From Aeromicrobium sp. Leaf245 (GTDB lineage: Bacteria; Actinomycetota; Actinomycetes; Propionibacteriales; Nocardioidaceae), in the NCBI RefSeq assembly GCF_942548115.1, contig NZ_OW824151.1:2728001-2792000 (forward strand): a stretch of DNA of 64,000 nucleotides, given 5' to 3'. Positions 40,933 to 50,311 of this stretch are shown piece after piece. A model generated the notes under the pieces. That model made no database searches, was not told where the DNA came from, and saw only the letters and a list, made by a program, of their open reading frames with translations. The stretch's first letter is position 1. Each line of letters opens with the position of its first letter. Position numbers and translations under genes: made by a program.

Positions 40933-41748
40933 GTGGAACCTCGCCCTGACACCCTGCTCGTGGGCTGCGGCCGGCTCGGCGCCGACGTCGGCCTGCGGCT
41001 CGCCGCCCTCGGCCACCGGGTGGCCGGCATCCGTCGCAACGCCGACCTGGTCCCGGCACCGATCGTCGGCGTCGCCGCCGACCTGGCGCAGGGGACGCCG
41101 GACCTCCCTCCGCTCGACCTCGCGCAGCTCGTGGTCGTCCTGACCGCCCGACCCCGCACCGAGGAGGCGTACCGCGCCACCTACGTCGATGGGATGCTGC
41201 GGGCGCTCGACGCCGTGGAGGCCCAGGGGGCGCTGCCGCGTCGCGCCGTGCTGGTGTCCTCCACCGGGGTGCACGCCGACGCCGACGAGGTCGTCACCGA
41301 GGACACCCCACCCGATCCGGGCGACGGACCCAGCAGGATGCTCCTCGAGGCCGAGCGGCGCTTCGCCGAGCGTCTGCCCACCGGCACGGTGCTGCGTCTC
41401 TCCGGGCTCTACGGGCCCGGGCGCGCCCGCATGGCCGACCAGGTGCTCGCCGGGGAGGTCGGCGACCTCCACCGGTGGACCAACCGCATCCACCGCCACG
41501 ACGCCGCCACTGCCGTGGTGCACCTGCTCACCCGCGTCGACGACCCGGCGCCGGTGTACCTCGGCACCGACGACGAGCCCGCCCTGCGCGGCGACGTCGC
41601 CGCCCACCTCGCCGGTCTGCTCGGCGTGGACCCGCCCGCCGCGGTCGACCCGGCTAGGGGTCACGGCAAGCGCATCTCCAACGCGCGGTTGCGTGCCACG
41701 GGCTGGATCCCGCGGTACCCGACCTTCCGAGAGGGCTACACCGCCTGA
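40933..41748 (+). CDS. NAD-dependent epimerase/dehydratase-like (YeeZ-type SDR)
   Basis: A 271-residue extended SDR-like protein from GTG 40933, with AGGAGG 8 nt upstream overlapping the previous stop. The Rossmann motif is LLVGCGRLGADVG. Later landmarks are AVLVSSTGVHADAD, VLRLSGLYGPGRA and RISNARLRATGW, as in YeeZ-like epimerases. The YxxxK catalytic pair is not obvious, so it may bind nucleotides without classic SDR catalysis. It likely forms an operon with the SCO1664-family gene. Confidence 0.8.
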   Translation: MEPRPDTLLVGCGRLGADVGLRLAALGHRVAGIRRNADLVPAPIVGVAADLAQGTPDLPPLDLAQLVVVLTARPRTEEAYRATYVDGMLRALDAVEAQGALPRRAVLVSSTGVHADADEVVTEDTPPDPGDGPSRMLLEAERRFAERLPTGTVLRLSGLYGPGRARMADQVLAGEVGDLHRWTNRIHRHDAATAVVHLLTRVDDPAPVYLGTDDEPALRGDVAAHLAGLLGVDPPAAVDPARGHGKRISNARLRATGWIPRYPTFREGYTA

Positions 41749-41752
41749 GTCG

Positions 41753-42115
41753 TCAGGCTTGCTGGAGCTCGACGCGGTTGCCGAACGGGTCGAAGGAGTG
41801 GAACCGCTCGACACCCGGGATCTCGCCGTCCGAGCGCACGCACGCGTGACCTGCGGCCTCCAGGACGGCCTCGACCGCGTCGAGGTCGTCGACGAGGAAG
41901 GCCGGGTGCGCCTTGCGGGCCGGCGCGAACGGTTCCTCCACCCCCAGGTGCAGGACCGCCGAGCCCGACGTGAACCAGCACCCGCCCCGGGCGGCGAGCA
42001 CGGGCGGCTTCGTCTCCTCCGTCATGCCGAGGAGCACGCCGTAGAACCCCCGGGCCGCGTCCTCGCCCCCGGTGGGGATCGCGACCTGCACGTGGTCGAG
42101 TCCGATGATCGTCAT
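41753..42115 (-). CDS. VOC (glyoxalase/bleomycin resistance) family protein
   Basis: A 120-residue vicinal-oxygen-chelate protein starting MTIIGLDHVQVAIPTGGEDAARGFYGVLLGM and ending SFDPFGNRVELQQA; the terminal DPFGNRVEL is a hallmark. Two beta-alpha-beta-beta-beta modules provide metal ligands from His8 and a Glu near the end. AGGG precedes the ATG. The substrate cannot be assigned. Confidence 0.9.
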   Translation of the reverse strand: MTIIGLDHVQVAIPTGGEDAARGFYGVLLGMTEETKPPVLAARGGCWFTSGSAVLHLGVEEPFAPARKAHPAFLVDDLDAVEAVLEAAGHACVRSDGEIPGVERFHSFDPFGNRVELQQA

Positions 42116-42245
42116 GCGCCCTCCCGATGGTCCACCGCTTCGCCGCCACCATCCTGCCCGACGGTCCGGCGGCGCTCGACCTGCCGTGCCACGTGACCCG
42201 TCCTAGCGTGGAGGGGTACCCATCCCCACGCTCGAGGAGCCTCAC

Positions 42246-42932
42246 GTGACCACCATCGCCATCGTCGGAGCAGGACGCGGACTGGGAGCGGCGGTCGCCC
42301 GTCGCTTCGGCCGGGAGGGCCACGCCGTCGCGCTGCTGGCCCGCAACGCCGAACGCGTCGACGCGCTCGCCGCCGACCTCCGGGCCGAGGGCATCGACGC
42401 CCGCGGCTGGGTCACCGACGTCCGCGACCCCGACTCCCTCGCCCGCGCCCTGGAGCAGGCCAACGAGACGCAGGGCCCCATCGAGGTGCTGCAGTACAGC
42501 CCACTCCCCCAGAAGTCGTTCCTGCGGCCGCTGCTGGAGACCACCGTGGACGACGCGCGCGGCGCGATCGAGTTCTCCGTCTACGGCCCGCTGGCCGCGG
42601 TGCACTCGGTGCTGCAGAACATGCGGTTCGTCGGGAAGGGCACGGTGCTGTTCGTCAACGGCGGCACCGCCGTGCGTCCCGCGCCGAAGTTCGCCGGCAC
42701 CTCGCTCTCGTTCGCCGCGCAGTCGGCGTACGCGCAGATGCTGCACGACACGCTCGCACCCGAGGACATCCACGTCGCCCAGCTGGTGATCCCCGGAGCG
42801 ATCGAGGAGGGTCACCCGCAGAAGGACCCGGAGGTCCTCGCCGAGACCCTCTGGTCGATGCACACCCGCCGCGACGAGTTCCGCGTCTTCGCCACCGAGA
42901 TGGACGACGAGGTCAAGGAGACCGCCACCTGA
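42246..42932 (+). CDS. SDR family oxidoreductase with altered active site
   Basis: A 228-residue short-chain dehydrogenase-like protein from GTG 42246 (GAGGAG upstream). The cofactor motif IAIVGAGRGLGAAVARRFG is typical. At the active site the Tyr is present in QSAYAQMLHD, but the Lys of YxxxK is Leu, so normal proton relay is lost. It also lacks the usual catalytic Ser segment. It may be a regulatory or altered-activity family member. Neighbours give no pathway. Confidence 0.85.
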   Translation: MTTIAIVGAGRGLGAAVARRFGREGHAVALLARNAERVDALAADLRAEGIDARGWVTDVRDPDSLARALEQANETQGPIEVLQYSPLPQKSFLRPLLETTVDDARGAIEFSVYGPLAAVHSVLQNMRFVGKGTVLFVNGGTAVRPAPKFAGTSLSFAAQSAYAQMLHDTLAPEDIHVAQLVIPGAIEEGHPQKDPEVLAETLWSMHTRRDEFRVFATEMDDEVKETAT

Positions 42933-42954
42933 TCCCGCCTCGACGAGCCGCCGA

Positions 42955-44892
42955 CTAGTGGCAGTGCGAGCCCTGTGAGGACGCGTCGCCCTCGGTGTGG
43001 CAGGAGCTCGACGAGGCCGGCTCCACGTCGAGCGAGGGGTTGCGGTCGAAGAAGCCGACGGGCTTGAGCCAGAAGGAGACGATGTCGGCCGGCATCACGG
43101 GCCAGTCCTCGGGGCGCGTGATGTGGTGGATGCCGAAGACGTACCAGAGCACCACGTCGGTGTCGGTGGTCGAGCGGCCCTGCTGCACCCACTCGGGCAG
43201 CCCGTGGTCGTCCTTGCTCTGGTTGACGAACTCGCCCGCGGGCCAGCGCTCGTCGGCGTCGTGCGGGGTCACCCACACCGTGTGGCCGATCACCTGGGCC
43301 CGTTGGAACACCGGCGACTCCGGGTGGAAGAACGACGGGATCGCGCCGCCGGGCACCAGCTTGTAGGCGACCGGGGTGCCCAGGCCGTTGAGCGACCGCT
43401 CGTTGACGACCTTCCAGGCCCGCTGGCTCTCCCACCTGAAGTCGTCGTGACCCTCGACGTCGATCGGCGTGCTGACCTGCCGGATGCCGAGACCCAGCGG
43501 GTTCTCGGGTCCGATGGGGTCGATCACCGTCTCGCTGCGCTGCACCGTGTTGGTGCGGCCGTCGGGCTCGAGGTCGAGCCGCGCGACGAGGAAGTGCTGG
43601 TGGTACGGCGCGTACGTCCGCTCGTCGACCAGGGTGCCGTGCGGGTGGGCCTGACCCTCCTCCACGTGCGTGACGACCATGATGCCGGTGGCGCGCACCT
43701 CGCACTCGATGTTGCCGTCCTCGTAGAACCGCCAGTAGACGATGTACTCGTAGTTGGCGACGGTCACGTGGAACGAGACCACGAACCGGCGCTGGCGGCG
43801 GACCTCGGCGCCGGAGTCGTGGTCGACGTGCTTCCAGCCGATCGCACTGTCCTCCTCGTGCAGGCAGATCGCGTTCGTGATCGTGTACGGCTCGCCCGCG
43901 CTGTCGTGCATGACGGCGTCGAGGTAGCGGATCTCGCCCAGGCAGTCGCAGCCGAGCTCGAGCGACTGGGTCATGAAGCCCAGTCCCCACTCGCCGATGT
44001 CGAAGGCGGTGCGCCGGTAGTGGTCGACGCTCGGGTCGCGGTAGGGGACGACCATCTCGGCGAAGCTCAGCTGGTGGGCCACCTGGCGCGTGCGGCCGGC
44101 GTCGTCGTAGGTGACGGCGTTGATGGTCATGCCCTCGCGGTGGTTGAACCCGACCCGCATGGTCCAGTTCTGCCACCGCAGCTCGTGCCCGTCGACCTCG
44201 AAGCCGATGCCCTCGGGCTGGGTGATCTCGAGCGGCTTGCGCGGCGGCCGGCGGCCCTTCAGCCGGTCGGGCACGTGGCGAGGCACGTACTCGCCCATCA
44301 CGTCGGGCCGCGACACGGTGTGCGTGTCCTCGATCGCCAGGAGCTCCATCGTGTTGATGTCGATCACGCAGTGCAGGCCGTTCACGGGACCGGCGTAGGG
44401 GTTGGCGCCCTCGGCGGCCCTCACCCAGGTGTCGGACCAGCCGATGCGCCGGTCCTTCCACTGCTCGGGCATCACGGCGTCGCCGTAGGTCCAGGTGTCC
44501 ATGAAGACCAGCGAGAGGTCGGTGATGCCCCGCTTCGCCAGCGCCGCGATCACGTCGGGGTGGGCGCGCAGGGCGGCGTCGGCCTCCTCCCACTCGTCCA
44601 CGGTGAAGTTGGCCTGCACACCCGGCACGTGCTCGAAGCTCAGCACGGCGTCGGCGGAGAGGTCGACCCGGCCGCGGAAGGTCCGGTTGGTGGCCTGCTC
44701 GAGGCAGAGCACCTCCACGACCCGGGCGGGGACGGTGCCGTCGGCGGCGTAGATGTCAAGGTCGGCCTTGGCCGGCTGGAGTCCTTCGATCGAGCAGTAG
44801 CGCCATCCCTCCCCCACGCCGTGCTCGGCGGAGAGCAGGGCCGTGGTCGCGCGGAACTCGTCGGACGTGAGGGGATCAAGCGGATGGGTCAC
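42955..44892 (-). CDS. copper-containing primary amine oxidase
   Basis: A 645-residue copper amine oxidase. The topaquinone precursor is Tyr381 in VANYEYIVYW (T/S-x-x-N-Y-D/E-Y motif), the catalytic base is Asp298 in TAFDIGEWG, and copper ligands include the His pair in YHQHFLVARLDLEPDG near 431-433. It oxidises primary amines to aldehydes with H2O2 and ammonia. No signal peptide is visible, so it is cytoplasmic, as in Arthrobacter. The C-terminus ends in a Cys/His/Ser-rich tail SSCHTEGDASSQGSHCH. Confidence 0.95.
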   Translation of the reverse strand: MTHPLDPLTSDEFRATTALLSAEHGVGEGWRYCSIEGLQPAKADLDIYAADGTVPARVVEVLCLEQATNRTFRGRVDLSADAVLSFEHVPGVQANFTVDEWEEADAALRAHPDVIAALAKRGITDLSLVFMDTWTYGDAVMPEQWKDRRIGWSDTWVRAAEGANPYAGPVNGLHCVIDINTMELLAIEDTHTVSRPDVMGEYVPRHVPDRLKGRRPPRKPLEITQPEGIGFEVDGHELRWQNWTMRVGFNHREGMTINAVTYDDAGRTRQVAHQLSFAEMVVPYRDPSVDHYRRTAFDIGEWGLGFMTQSLELGCDCLGEIRYLDAVMHDSAGEPYTITNAICLHEEDSAIGWKHVDHDSGAEVRRQRRFVVSFHVTVANYEYIVYWRFYEDGNIECEVRATGIMVVTHVEEGQAHPHGTLVDERTYAPYHQHFLVARLDLEPDGRTNTVQRSETVIDPIGPENPLGLGIRQVSTPIDVEGHDDFRWESQRAWKVVNERSLNGLGTPVAYKLVPGGAIPSFFHPESPVFQRAQVIGHTVWVTPHDADERWPAGEFVNQSKDDHGLPEWVQQGRSTTDTDVVLWYVFGIHHITRPEDWPVMPADIVSFWLKPVGFFDRNPSLDVEPASSSSCHTEGDASSQGSHCH

Positions 44893-45105
44893 CTGCTGAT
44901 CATCTCCCTCTCGGGGGGCACCTGACCAGGATCTCGTGGCGATGTCACCGGATCGTCACGGATCCCGTGCTCGCCGAGGGGGCTGCGCGACGCCGACGGC
45001 CGGGCCCCTGGGCCCTCGACACGACGCGGAGCCCGGGTGGATCCAGGACCGATGCGGGACCGCGGGCCCTCCGTGACGGGCCGGGACGGGACCTAGGTTC
45101 CAGGT

Positions 45106-47073
45106 GTGTCGATCTCGGGCCCTCGCCGCCATGTCCTGCCAGCCTTCCTCCAGCGGGCCACCGCACCTCCCCCGCGCGCACCGCGCGGGCAGGGGACCCT
45201 CGAGGTCGTCGGCGTCGTCGTGCTCGCCGCGGTGCTGGTGGGTGCGGGCGTCACCGCGGTGCACGCCAAGGCACCCCAGGTGACCACCACGGTCCGGTGC
45301 GCCATCGCGAAGGTCCTCGCGGCGGCCGGGGGCGGCGCGGCCTGCGCCGACGGCGAGCAGCCGGGCGGGGACGGTGAGCAGCCGGGCGAGGGCGGCGACC
45401 AGCCGGGTGGTGACGACCCGGTCGATCCCGACACCCCGATCCTCAACCCGGAGGACCCCTCCGACCCGCGCTGCAAGGACGCGCAGCCGTCGAGCGGACC
45501 CATCGACGGCGAGCACCCCACACTCGTGCAGGTCGGCTGCCGCAACCTCTACGTGCCCGAGGACTGCCAGACCGAGTGGGACGCCTACCGCACGGCGACG
45601 GAGGGCGCGGCACGCGCCAAGACCGCCGGAGCACTCGGCACCTGCGTGGGAGACACGTACGACCGGATCGAGCCGCCGTGCGTGACGTCCTCCAACAGCG
45701 AGGTCGACCGCTCCGAGGTCCGCATCCTGTTCGTGAAGTTCGGCAGCTCGGACGGCATGCTCGTCGAGGACCTCGGCGACGGAAGGGTCCGGGTGCACCT
45801 CCTGGAGGGCACCGAGGTCGGCGGCGAGGTCTCCGGCAGCGGCAAGGGCATCGACTTCAGCGTCGGCGGTGTCACCGGGTACGAGAAGGGACAGACCTAC
45901 GAGTTCCACGACATGGAGAAGGCCCAGGAGTGGCTCGACTGGTACCAGCAGTACCGGACCATCGACGCGAACGTCCAGGGCCTGATGCAGACCAGCACCA
46001 TCTGTCCCCGACCCGGGCAGTGCCCACCGAACCCGTACCACGTGCAGCAGGCGCAGAAGCTCATGGAGCGCAAGAAGGAGCTGCAGGAGACCGAGCCGGA
46101 GCACCACGACCTCGCGACGTCGTCGGTGCGGTCATCCAAGGTGAAGGTCTCCGGCGGCGTCAGCTTCCCCATCTCCACGTCCAAGGGCAAGGGCTCGGGA
46201 GGCATCACGCCCGGCATCTCCGGTGACTACACCGGCGAGGTCCAGGTCGAGCAGCGCGACTGGGCCGACGGCAGCTTCACGGCGTCGTACAAGTCCACCG
46301 ACCTCGGCGGCTTCCTCATCGGCGTGAAGGCGGGCGGCAAGGCGACGAAGGACAAGAAGGGCGGCAAGGACGGCGAGCAGGAGGACCGCGGCGGGGCGAA
46401 GGGCGGCGACGCCCTCGGGGCCGAGTGGGCGGGCAGCTCCTCGACGTCGGTCACCTGGGGGCCGGACGGCAAGCTCGGCAAGCTCATCGTCACCCTCGAC
46501 GACCAGGCCCTCGACAGCATCAACCGCGCCGGCATCGACCTGTCCGTCGCCCTGCCCTACGGGTTCGGGCTCAGCGGCGCCTACGAGACGAAGAGCAAGG
46601 AGGGCAAGGCCACCGTCACCGAGATGATCCTCGACTTCGACCAGCACCCGGAGCTGCGTGACGAGCTGGGCCCCCGGATCGACGAGATGTTCCCCCGCGA
46701 CAAGGACGGGAACCTCGAGAAGGGCGACGTCGACGTCGAGTTCGACGACGAGGTCGAGCAGACCGACGGCGGCGACCCCGTGCAGGACGTGCTCGACGAG
46801 AAGGCGAACGTGCGAGACCTGGAGTACGACGTGGCCGAGACCGAGGAGACCGGCTCCGTCGGGGTGGACTTCGTGGGCATCGACCTGTTCAAGGCCTCGT
46901 GGAGCCACGTCGAGTCCCAGAAGGACCTCACGGGGTCGTCGTTCGAGATCACCGACGTCACGGGCACGCGGCAGACGGTCAGCCCGGCCCCCAAGTGCAA
47001 GGCGCTGCCGTTCACCCAGCCCGACGACTACTACACCGGCGAGTTCTCCGACCCGCCCGTCGCCCGGATCTGA
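45106..47073 (+). CDS. large hypothetical protein with class III prepilin-like N-terminus
   Basis: A 655-residue protein from GTG 45106. The N-terminus PRGQGTLEVVGVVVLAAVLVGAG looks like a Flp/TadE-type signal: a Gly followed by QGTLEV with Glu at +5, then a 20-residue hydrophobic stem. A Gly/Asp/Pro-rich linker, pairs of Cys (CKDAQ, CRNLY, CQTEW, CVGDT, CVTSS) and a long region rich in Gly, Ser, Lys and Asp follow. No enzymatic domain is recognised. It could be an unusually large pilin-like surface protein. TAGGTT lies exactly 6 nt before the GTG. Its end overlaps the convergent TetR gene by 43 nt. Confidence 0.7.
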   Translation: MSISGPRRHVLPAFLQRATAPPPRAPRGQGTLEVVGVVVLAAVLVGAGVTAVHAKAPQVTTTVRCAIAKVLAAAGGGAACADGEQPGGDGEQPGEGGDQPGGDDPVDPDTPILNPEDPSDPRCKDAQPSSGPIDGEHPTLVQVGCRNLYVPEDCQTEWDAYRTATEGAARAKTAGALGTCVGDTYDRIEPPCVTSSNSEVDRSEVRILFVKFGSSDGMLVEDLGDGRVRVHLLEGTEVGGEVSGSGKGIDFSVGGVTGYEKGQTYEFHDMEKAQEWLDWYQQYRTIDANVQGLMQTSTICPRPGQCPPNPYHVQQAQKLMERKKELQETEPEHHDLATSSVRSSKVKVSGGVSFPISTSKGKGSGGITPGISGDYTGEVQVEQRDWADGSFTASYKSTDLGGFLIGVKAGGKATKDKKGGKDGEQEDRGGAKGGDALGAEWAGSSSTSVTWGPDGKLGKLIVTLDDQALDSINRAGIDLSVALPYGFGLSGAYETKSKEGKATVTEMILDFDQHPELRDELGPRIDEMFPRDKDGNLEKGDVDVEFDDEVEQTDGGDPVQDVLDEKANVRDLEYDVAETEETGSVGVDFVGIDLFKASWSHVESQKDLTGSSFEITDVTGTRQTVSPAPKCKALPFTQPDDYYTGEFSDPPVARI

Positions 47074-47729
47074 GCGCTTCCGCCCCGGTCCTCGGGGCGG
47101 GAACGCCAGTGGATGGCGCCGATCGACAGCATCCGCAGCTGCGTGGTCGTCATCCGGGCGACCTCGCGGTCGAAGGCGGCGGTCCGTGGACCCTGCAGGA
47201 GCCGTTCGGCCGCCGCGACCATCGCCGTGACGATGAGGTCCGCCGAGGTGCGCAGGTCGTCGTTCGACCAGTGCACGGCGCCGGGCAACCTGGCGAAGTC
47301 GGTGGCGATCTCGGCCTCGAACAGGTCGAGCTCGTGCCGGATGGCGGCGCGCACCCCGGGCACGCCCCCCACTCGTTCACGGCTGATGAAGCCGAAGTGC
47401 GCCGGGTCGGACCGGACACGCTCGACGAGGACGTCGACGGACTGGCCGATCACGCCCCCGACCGACGGCGCCGCGCTGCGCACGTCGCGGATCATGCGCC
47501 GCAACGACGAGAACGACTCGTCGACGAGGGCCAGGCCGAGGTCCTCGGCCGAGACGAAGTGCCGGTAGAACGCCGTGGGGGCGATGCCCACCTCGCGGGC
47601 CACGTGCCGCAACGACAGGGCCGAGAGAGAGCTCTGCTCGGTGAGCACGAGGGCCGCGTCGAGGATGGCGCGACGGGTGCGCTCCTTGCGCTCGGTGCGC
47701 GTGGGCAGGGCGTCGGGCTGGTCCTCCAT
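47031..47729 (-). CDS. TetR/FabR-like regulator of the desaturase operon
   Basis: A 232-residue TetR protein. The N-terminal HTH reads RTERKERTRRAILDAALVLTEQ and LRHVAREVGIAPTAFYRHFVSAEDLGLALVDE, a pattern shared with FabR/DesT-type regulators of unsaturated fatty acid synthesis. ATG 47729 has TACGCT 7 nt upstream (minus strand), a leaderless-type start. It is divergent from the reductase/desaturase genes and probably represses them through the GTGGACA/TGTCCAC palindrome. Confidence 0.88.
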   Translation of the reverse strand: MEDQPDALPTRTERKERTRRAILDAALVLTEQSSLSALSLRHVAREVGIAPTAFYRHFVSAEDLGLALVDESFSSLRRMIRDVRSAAPSVGGVIGQSVDVLVERVRSDPAHFGFISRERVGGVPGVRAAIRHELDLFEAEIATDFARLPGAVHWSNDDLRTSADLIVTAMVAAAERLLQGPRTAAFDREVARMTTTQLRMLSIGAIHWRSRPEDRGGSAQIRATGGSENSPV

Positions 47730-47827
47730 GCGGCCGAGCGTACCTGTGTCGGTGGACACGTGACCACCGTTGCCCCCGCCTGACCTGCGCAAACACGCGA
47801 CGTGCCTGCCGTCACAGGGGCAACACG

Positions 47828-47875
47828 TTGACATTCGGAGTGTCACATACCGACAGTTGGTGGACAGGTGTCCAC
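47828..47875 (+). promoter_or_regulatory. promoter and TetR operator of the reductase-desaturase operon
   Basis: TTGACA (47828-47833) is a perfect -35; 18 bp downstream GACAGT (47852-47857) may serve as -10. At the predicted start point lies the perfect palindrome GTGGACA-GG-TGTCCAC (47860-47875). A second GTGTC-N4-GACAC repeat lies near 47746-47759 just upstream of the divergent TetR start, sharing GGTGGACA. Confidence 0.65.
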
Positions 47876-47916
47876 TAACGCACCTCGACCCGACCCCGAA
47901 CTGCGAAGGACCGACC

Positions 47917-49029
47917 ATGACGGCGACCGCCACGACCGGCCTCCCTCCGCTCGCCCAGCGCGTGCTCGGCTCGCGCCTGCTCGCGTCCCTGACGTCTCCG
48001 CACGGCGTCGACCACTACCTGCGCCAGGTCAACCCCATGTGGGCCGCGACCGACGTGCGCGCCCAGGTCGTGGACGTGAAGCGCGAGACGGACGGCGAGC
48101 ACCCGGTCGCCACGCTCACGCTCGAGCCGACGAGCACGTGGCGCGGTCACCGCTCCGGCCAGTACGTCCAGGTCGGACTCGAGATCGACGGCCGCCGCAC
48201 CACCCGCTGCTTCTCCATCTCCTCGGCCGCGTCGCTCCCCGGCGAGCAGTTCACGATCACCGTGCGCGCCCACGAGGAGGGCGTCGTCTCCAAGCACCTC
48301 GTGCGCGAGGCCCAGCCCGGCCTGATCCTCCACCTCAGCCAGGCCGAGGGCGACTTCACGATGCACGAGAGCGCCGCGACGCCGACCAACAACCACCTCG
48401 TGATGATCTCGGGCGGCTCCGGCATCACGCCGGTCATGTCGCACGTGCGGACGCTCCTGCGCGACGGGTACGACCACCACGCGCAGCGCAAGGTCACGTT
48501 CGTGCACTACGCCCGCTCCCCCGAGGACCAGATCTTCGCGGAGGAGCTCGCCGAGATCGCCGCCAACGACAACGGCGTCACGGTGCACCTGCGCTACGGG
48601 CCCCACCTGTTCGACCCCGAGGAGCTGCGGCTCATGGTCGGCGACTTCACCGACCTCGACACGTGGGTCTGCGGCCCGGCCGGGCTCGTCGAGCTCGTCC
48701 AGGAGGCCTACGGCGACTCGCCGCGCCTGCGACTGGAGTTCTTCAAGCCGCCGGCGTTCGCCCGCGAGGAGGACGCCGAGGGCACCGTGGCGTTCAACGT
48801 CGCCGGCTCCACCGCCGCGAACGACGGCTCGAGCCTGCTCGAGCAGGCGGAGGCCGCCGGCCTGACGCCGGAGTTCGGCTGCCGCATGGGCATCTGCTTC
48901 TCGTGCGTCTCGCGCAAGACCGAGGGCACCGTCCGCAACATCCTCACCGGCGAGACGTCGTCGCTGCCCGACGAGGACGTCCGCATCTGCGTGTCCGCGC
49001 CCGTCGGCAGCTGCGCCGTCGACCTCTGA
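47917..49029 (+). CDS. ferredoxin reductase-type electron donor for acyl desaturase
   Basis: A 370-residue three-domain protein: FAD-binding domain (TRCFSISSAAS), NAD-binding domain (GGSGITPVMSHVRTLL) and a C-terminal 2Fe-2S plant-type ferredoxin with Cys in FGCRMGICFSCV and the last Cys in AGSCAVD-like end (VGSCAVDL). It passes electrons from NAD(P)H to the desaturase encoded next. This matches the M. tuberculosis Rv3230c-DesA3 pair. AAGGA precedes ATG 47917. Controlled by the divergent TetR protein (inference). Confidence 0.93.
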   Translation: MTATATTGLPPLAQRVLGSRLLASLTSPHGVDHYLRQVNPMWAATDVRAQVVDVKRETDGEHPVATLTLEPTSTWRGHRSGQYVQVGLEIDGRRTTRCFSISSAASLPGEQFTITVRAHEEGVVSKHLVREAQPGLILHLSQAEGDFTMHESAATPTNNHLVMISGGSGITPVMSHVRTLLRDGYDHHAQRKVTFVHYARSPEDQIFAEELAEIAANDNGVTVHLRYGPHLFDPEELRLMVGDFTDLDTWVCGPAGLVELVQEAYGDSPRLRLEFFKPPAFAREEDAEGTVAFNVAGSTAANDGSSLLEQAEAAGLTPEFGCRMGICFSCVSRKTEGTVRNILTGETSSLPDEDVRICVSAPVGSCAVDL

Positions 49030-49070
49030 CCTCACGACCCGCCTCCACGACCTCGTCGAAAGGAACCGCC

Positions 49071-50222
49071 ATGACCACGATCCCGTTCGTCCCCCGTCTG
49101 AAGAAGTCCAGCACCCGCGCCTCCGCCCCCAAGGTCCCGAACCTCACCCCCGAGCAGCTCGAGGACTTCGGCAACGAGATGGACGCCCTGCGCCAGCGCA
49201 TCCTCGCTGACCTCGGCGAGGAGGACGCGACCTACATCCGCAACGTCGTCAAGCGCCAGCAGCAGCTGGAGGTCGCCGGTCGCGCCCTCTTCTACGTGCC
49301 CCCGGCCTGGCCGCTCGCCGTCGCCGCGCTGAGCCTCTCCAAGATCCTCGAGAACATGGAGATCGGCCACAACGTCATGCACGGCCAGTACGACTGGATG
49401 GGCGACCCGAACCTCAGCTCGCGCATCTACGACTGGGACAACGTGTGCCCCGGCGAGCAGTGGAAGTACAGCCACAACTACATCCACCACACGTTCACCA
49501 ACATCCTCGGCAAGGACCGTGACATCGGCTACGGCATCCTGCGCATGGACGAGGACCAGCCGTGGCACCCGTACTACCTCGGCAACCCGGTCTACGCCGT
49601 GCTGCTCATGCTGTTCTTCGAGTGGGGCGTGGCGATGCACGACCTCGAGGTCGAGAACATCGTCAAGGGCAAGCGCAAGATCGAGGAGAACGCGCACATG
49701 CACTCCGCGATCATGAAGAAGGTGAAGAAGCAGGCCCTGAAGGACTACCTGGTCTTCCCCGCGCTCACCGGTCCGCTGTTCCCGCTGACCTTCGCCGGCA
49801 ACGTCACCGCCAACCTCATCCGCAACGTGTGGGCCTTCAACATCATCTTCTGCGGTCACTTCCCGGCCGGCGTCGCCACCTTCACCGAGGAGGAGTGCGA
49901 GGACGAGTCGCGCGGGCACTGGTACTACCGTCAGCTGCTCGGCTCGGCCAACATCAGCGGCGGCGACCTGCTCCACATGCTGTCGGGCAACCTGTCGCAC
50001 CAGATCGAGCACCACCTGTTCCCCGACATCCCGGCGCGCCGCTACCGCGCCATCTCGGTCGAGGTCCAGGAGATCTGCGAGCGCTACGGCATCGAGTACA
50101 ACACCGGGCCGCTGCACAAGCAGCTGTTCAGCGTCGCGAAGAAGATCTGCCACTTCGCCCTGCCGGACCGCAAGCCGAAGGCGACCGAGCCCGAGCGCGT
50201 GGACGTGCCCGCGGCCGCCTGA
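49071..50222 (+). CDS. membrane acyl-CoA/fatty acid desaturase (DesA3-like)
   Basis: A 383-residue integral membrane di-iron desaturase. The three His boxes are HNVMHG (with nearby EIGHN), HNYIHHTFTN and QIEHHLFPD. Hydrophobic segments near 75-95 and 165-255 would anchor it. Together with the preceding reductase it forms a stearoyl-CoA-type delta-9 system; the double-bond position is not visible. GAAAGGA precedes ATG 49071. A strong hairpin follows the stop. Confidence 0.93.
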   Translation: MTTIPFVPRLKKSSTRASAPKVPNLTPEQLEDFGNEMDALRQRILADLGEEDATYIRNVVKRQQQLEVAGRALFYVPPAWPLAVAALSLSKILENMEIGHNVMHGQYDWMGDPNLSSRIYDWDNVCPGEQWKYSHNYIHHTFTNILGKDRDIGYGILRMDEDQPWHPYYLGNPVYAVLLMLFFEWGVAMHDLEVENIVKGKRKIEENAHMHSAIMKKVKKQALKDYLVFPALTGPLFPLTFAGNVTANLIRNVWAFNIIFCGHFPAGVATFTEEECEDESRGHWYYRQLLGSANISGGDLLHMLSGNLSHQIEHHLFPDIPARRYRAISVEVQEICERYGIEYNTGPLHKQLFSVAKKICHFALPDRKPKATEPERVDVPAAA

Positions 50223-50234
50223 CCGTTCCCCCAC

Positions 50235-50269
50235 ACGACGCCGTCGCCCCACGTGGGCGGCGGCGTCGT
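50235..50269 (+). terminator. hairpin terminator after the desaturase gene
   Basis: A 15-bp stem (50235-50249 with 50255-50269, one T-G wobble) and CACGT loop begin 12 nt after the desaturase stop. Confidence 0.75.
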
Positions 50270-50311
50270 CGTGTCGGCTCACCCGTCCCCACCGCGGTCT
50301 ACCCTGCGGGC

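Noticed and set aside
42997..44925. Long plus-strand open frame opposite the amine oxidase gene
   Set aside because: No recognisable motif, strongly biased composition, and fully antisense to a gene with complete active-site motifs.
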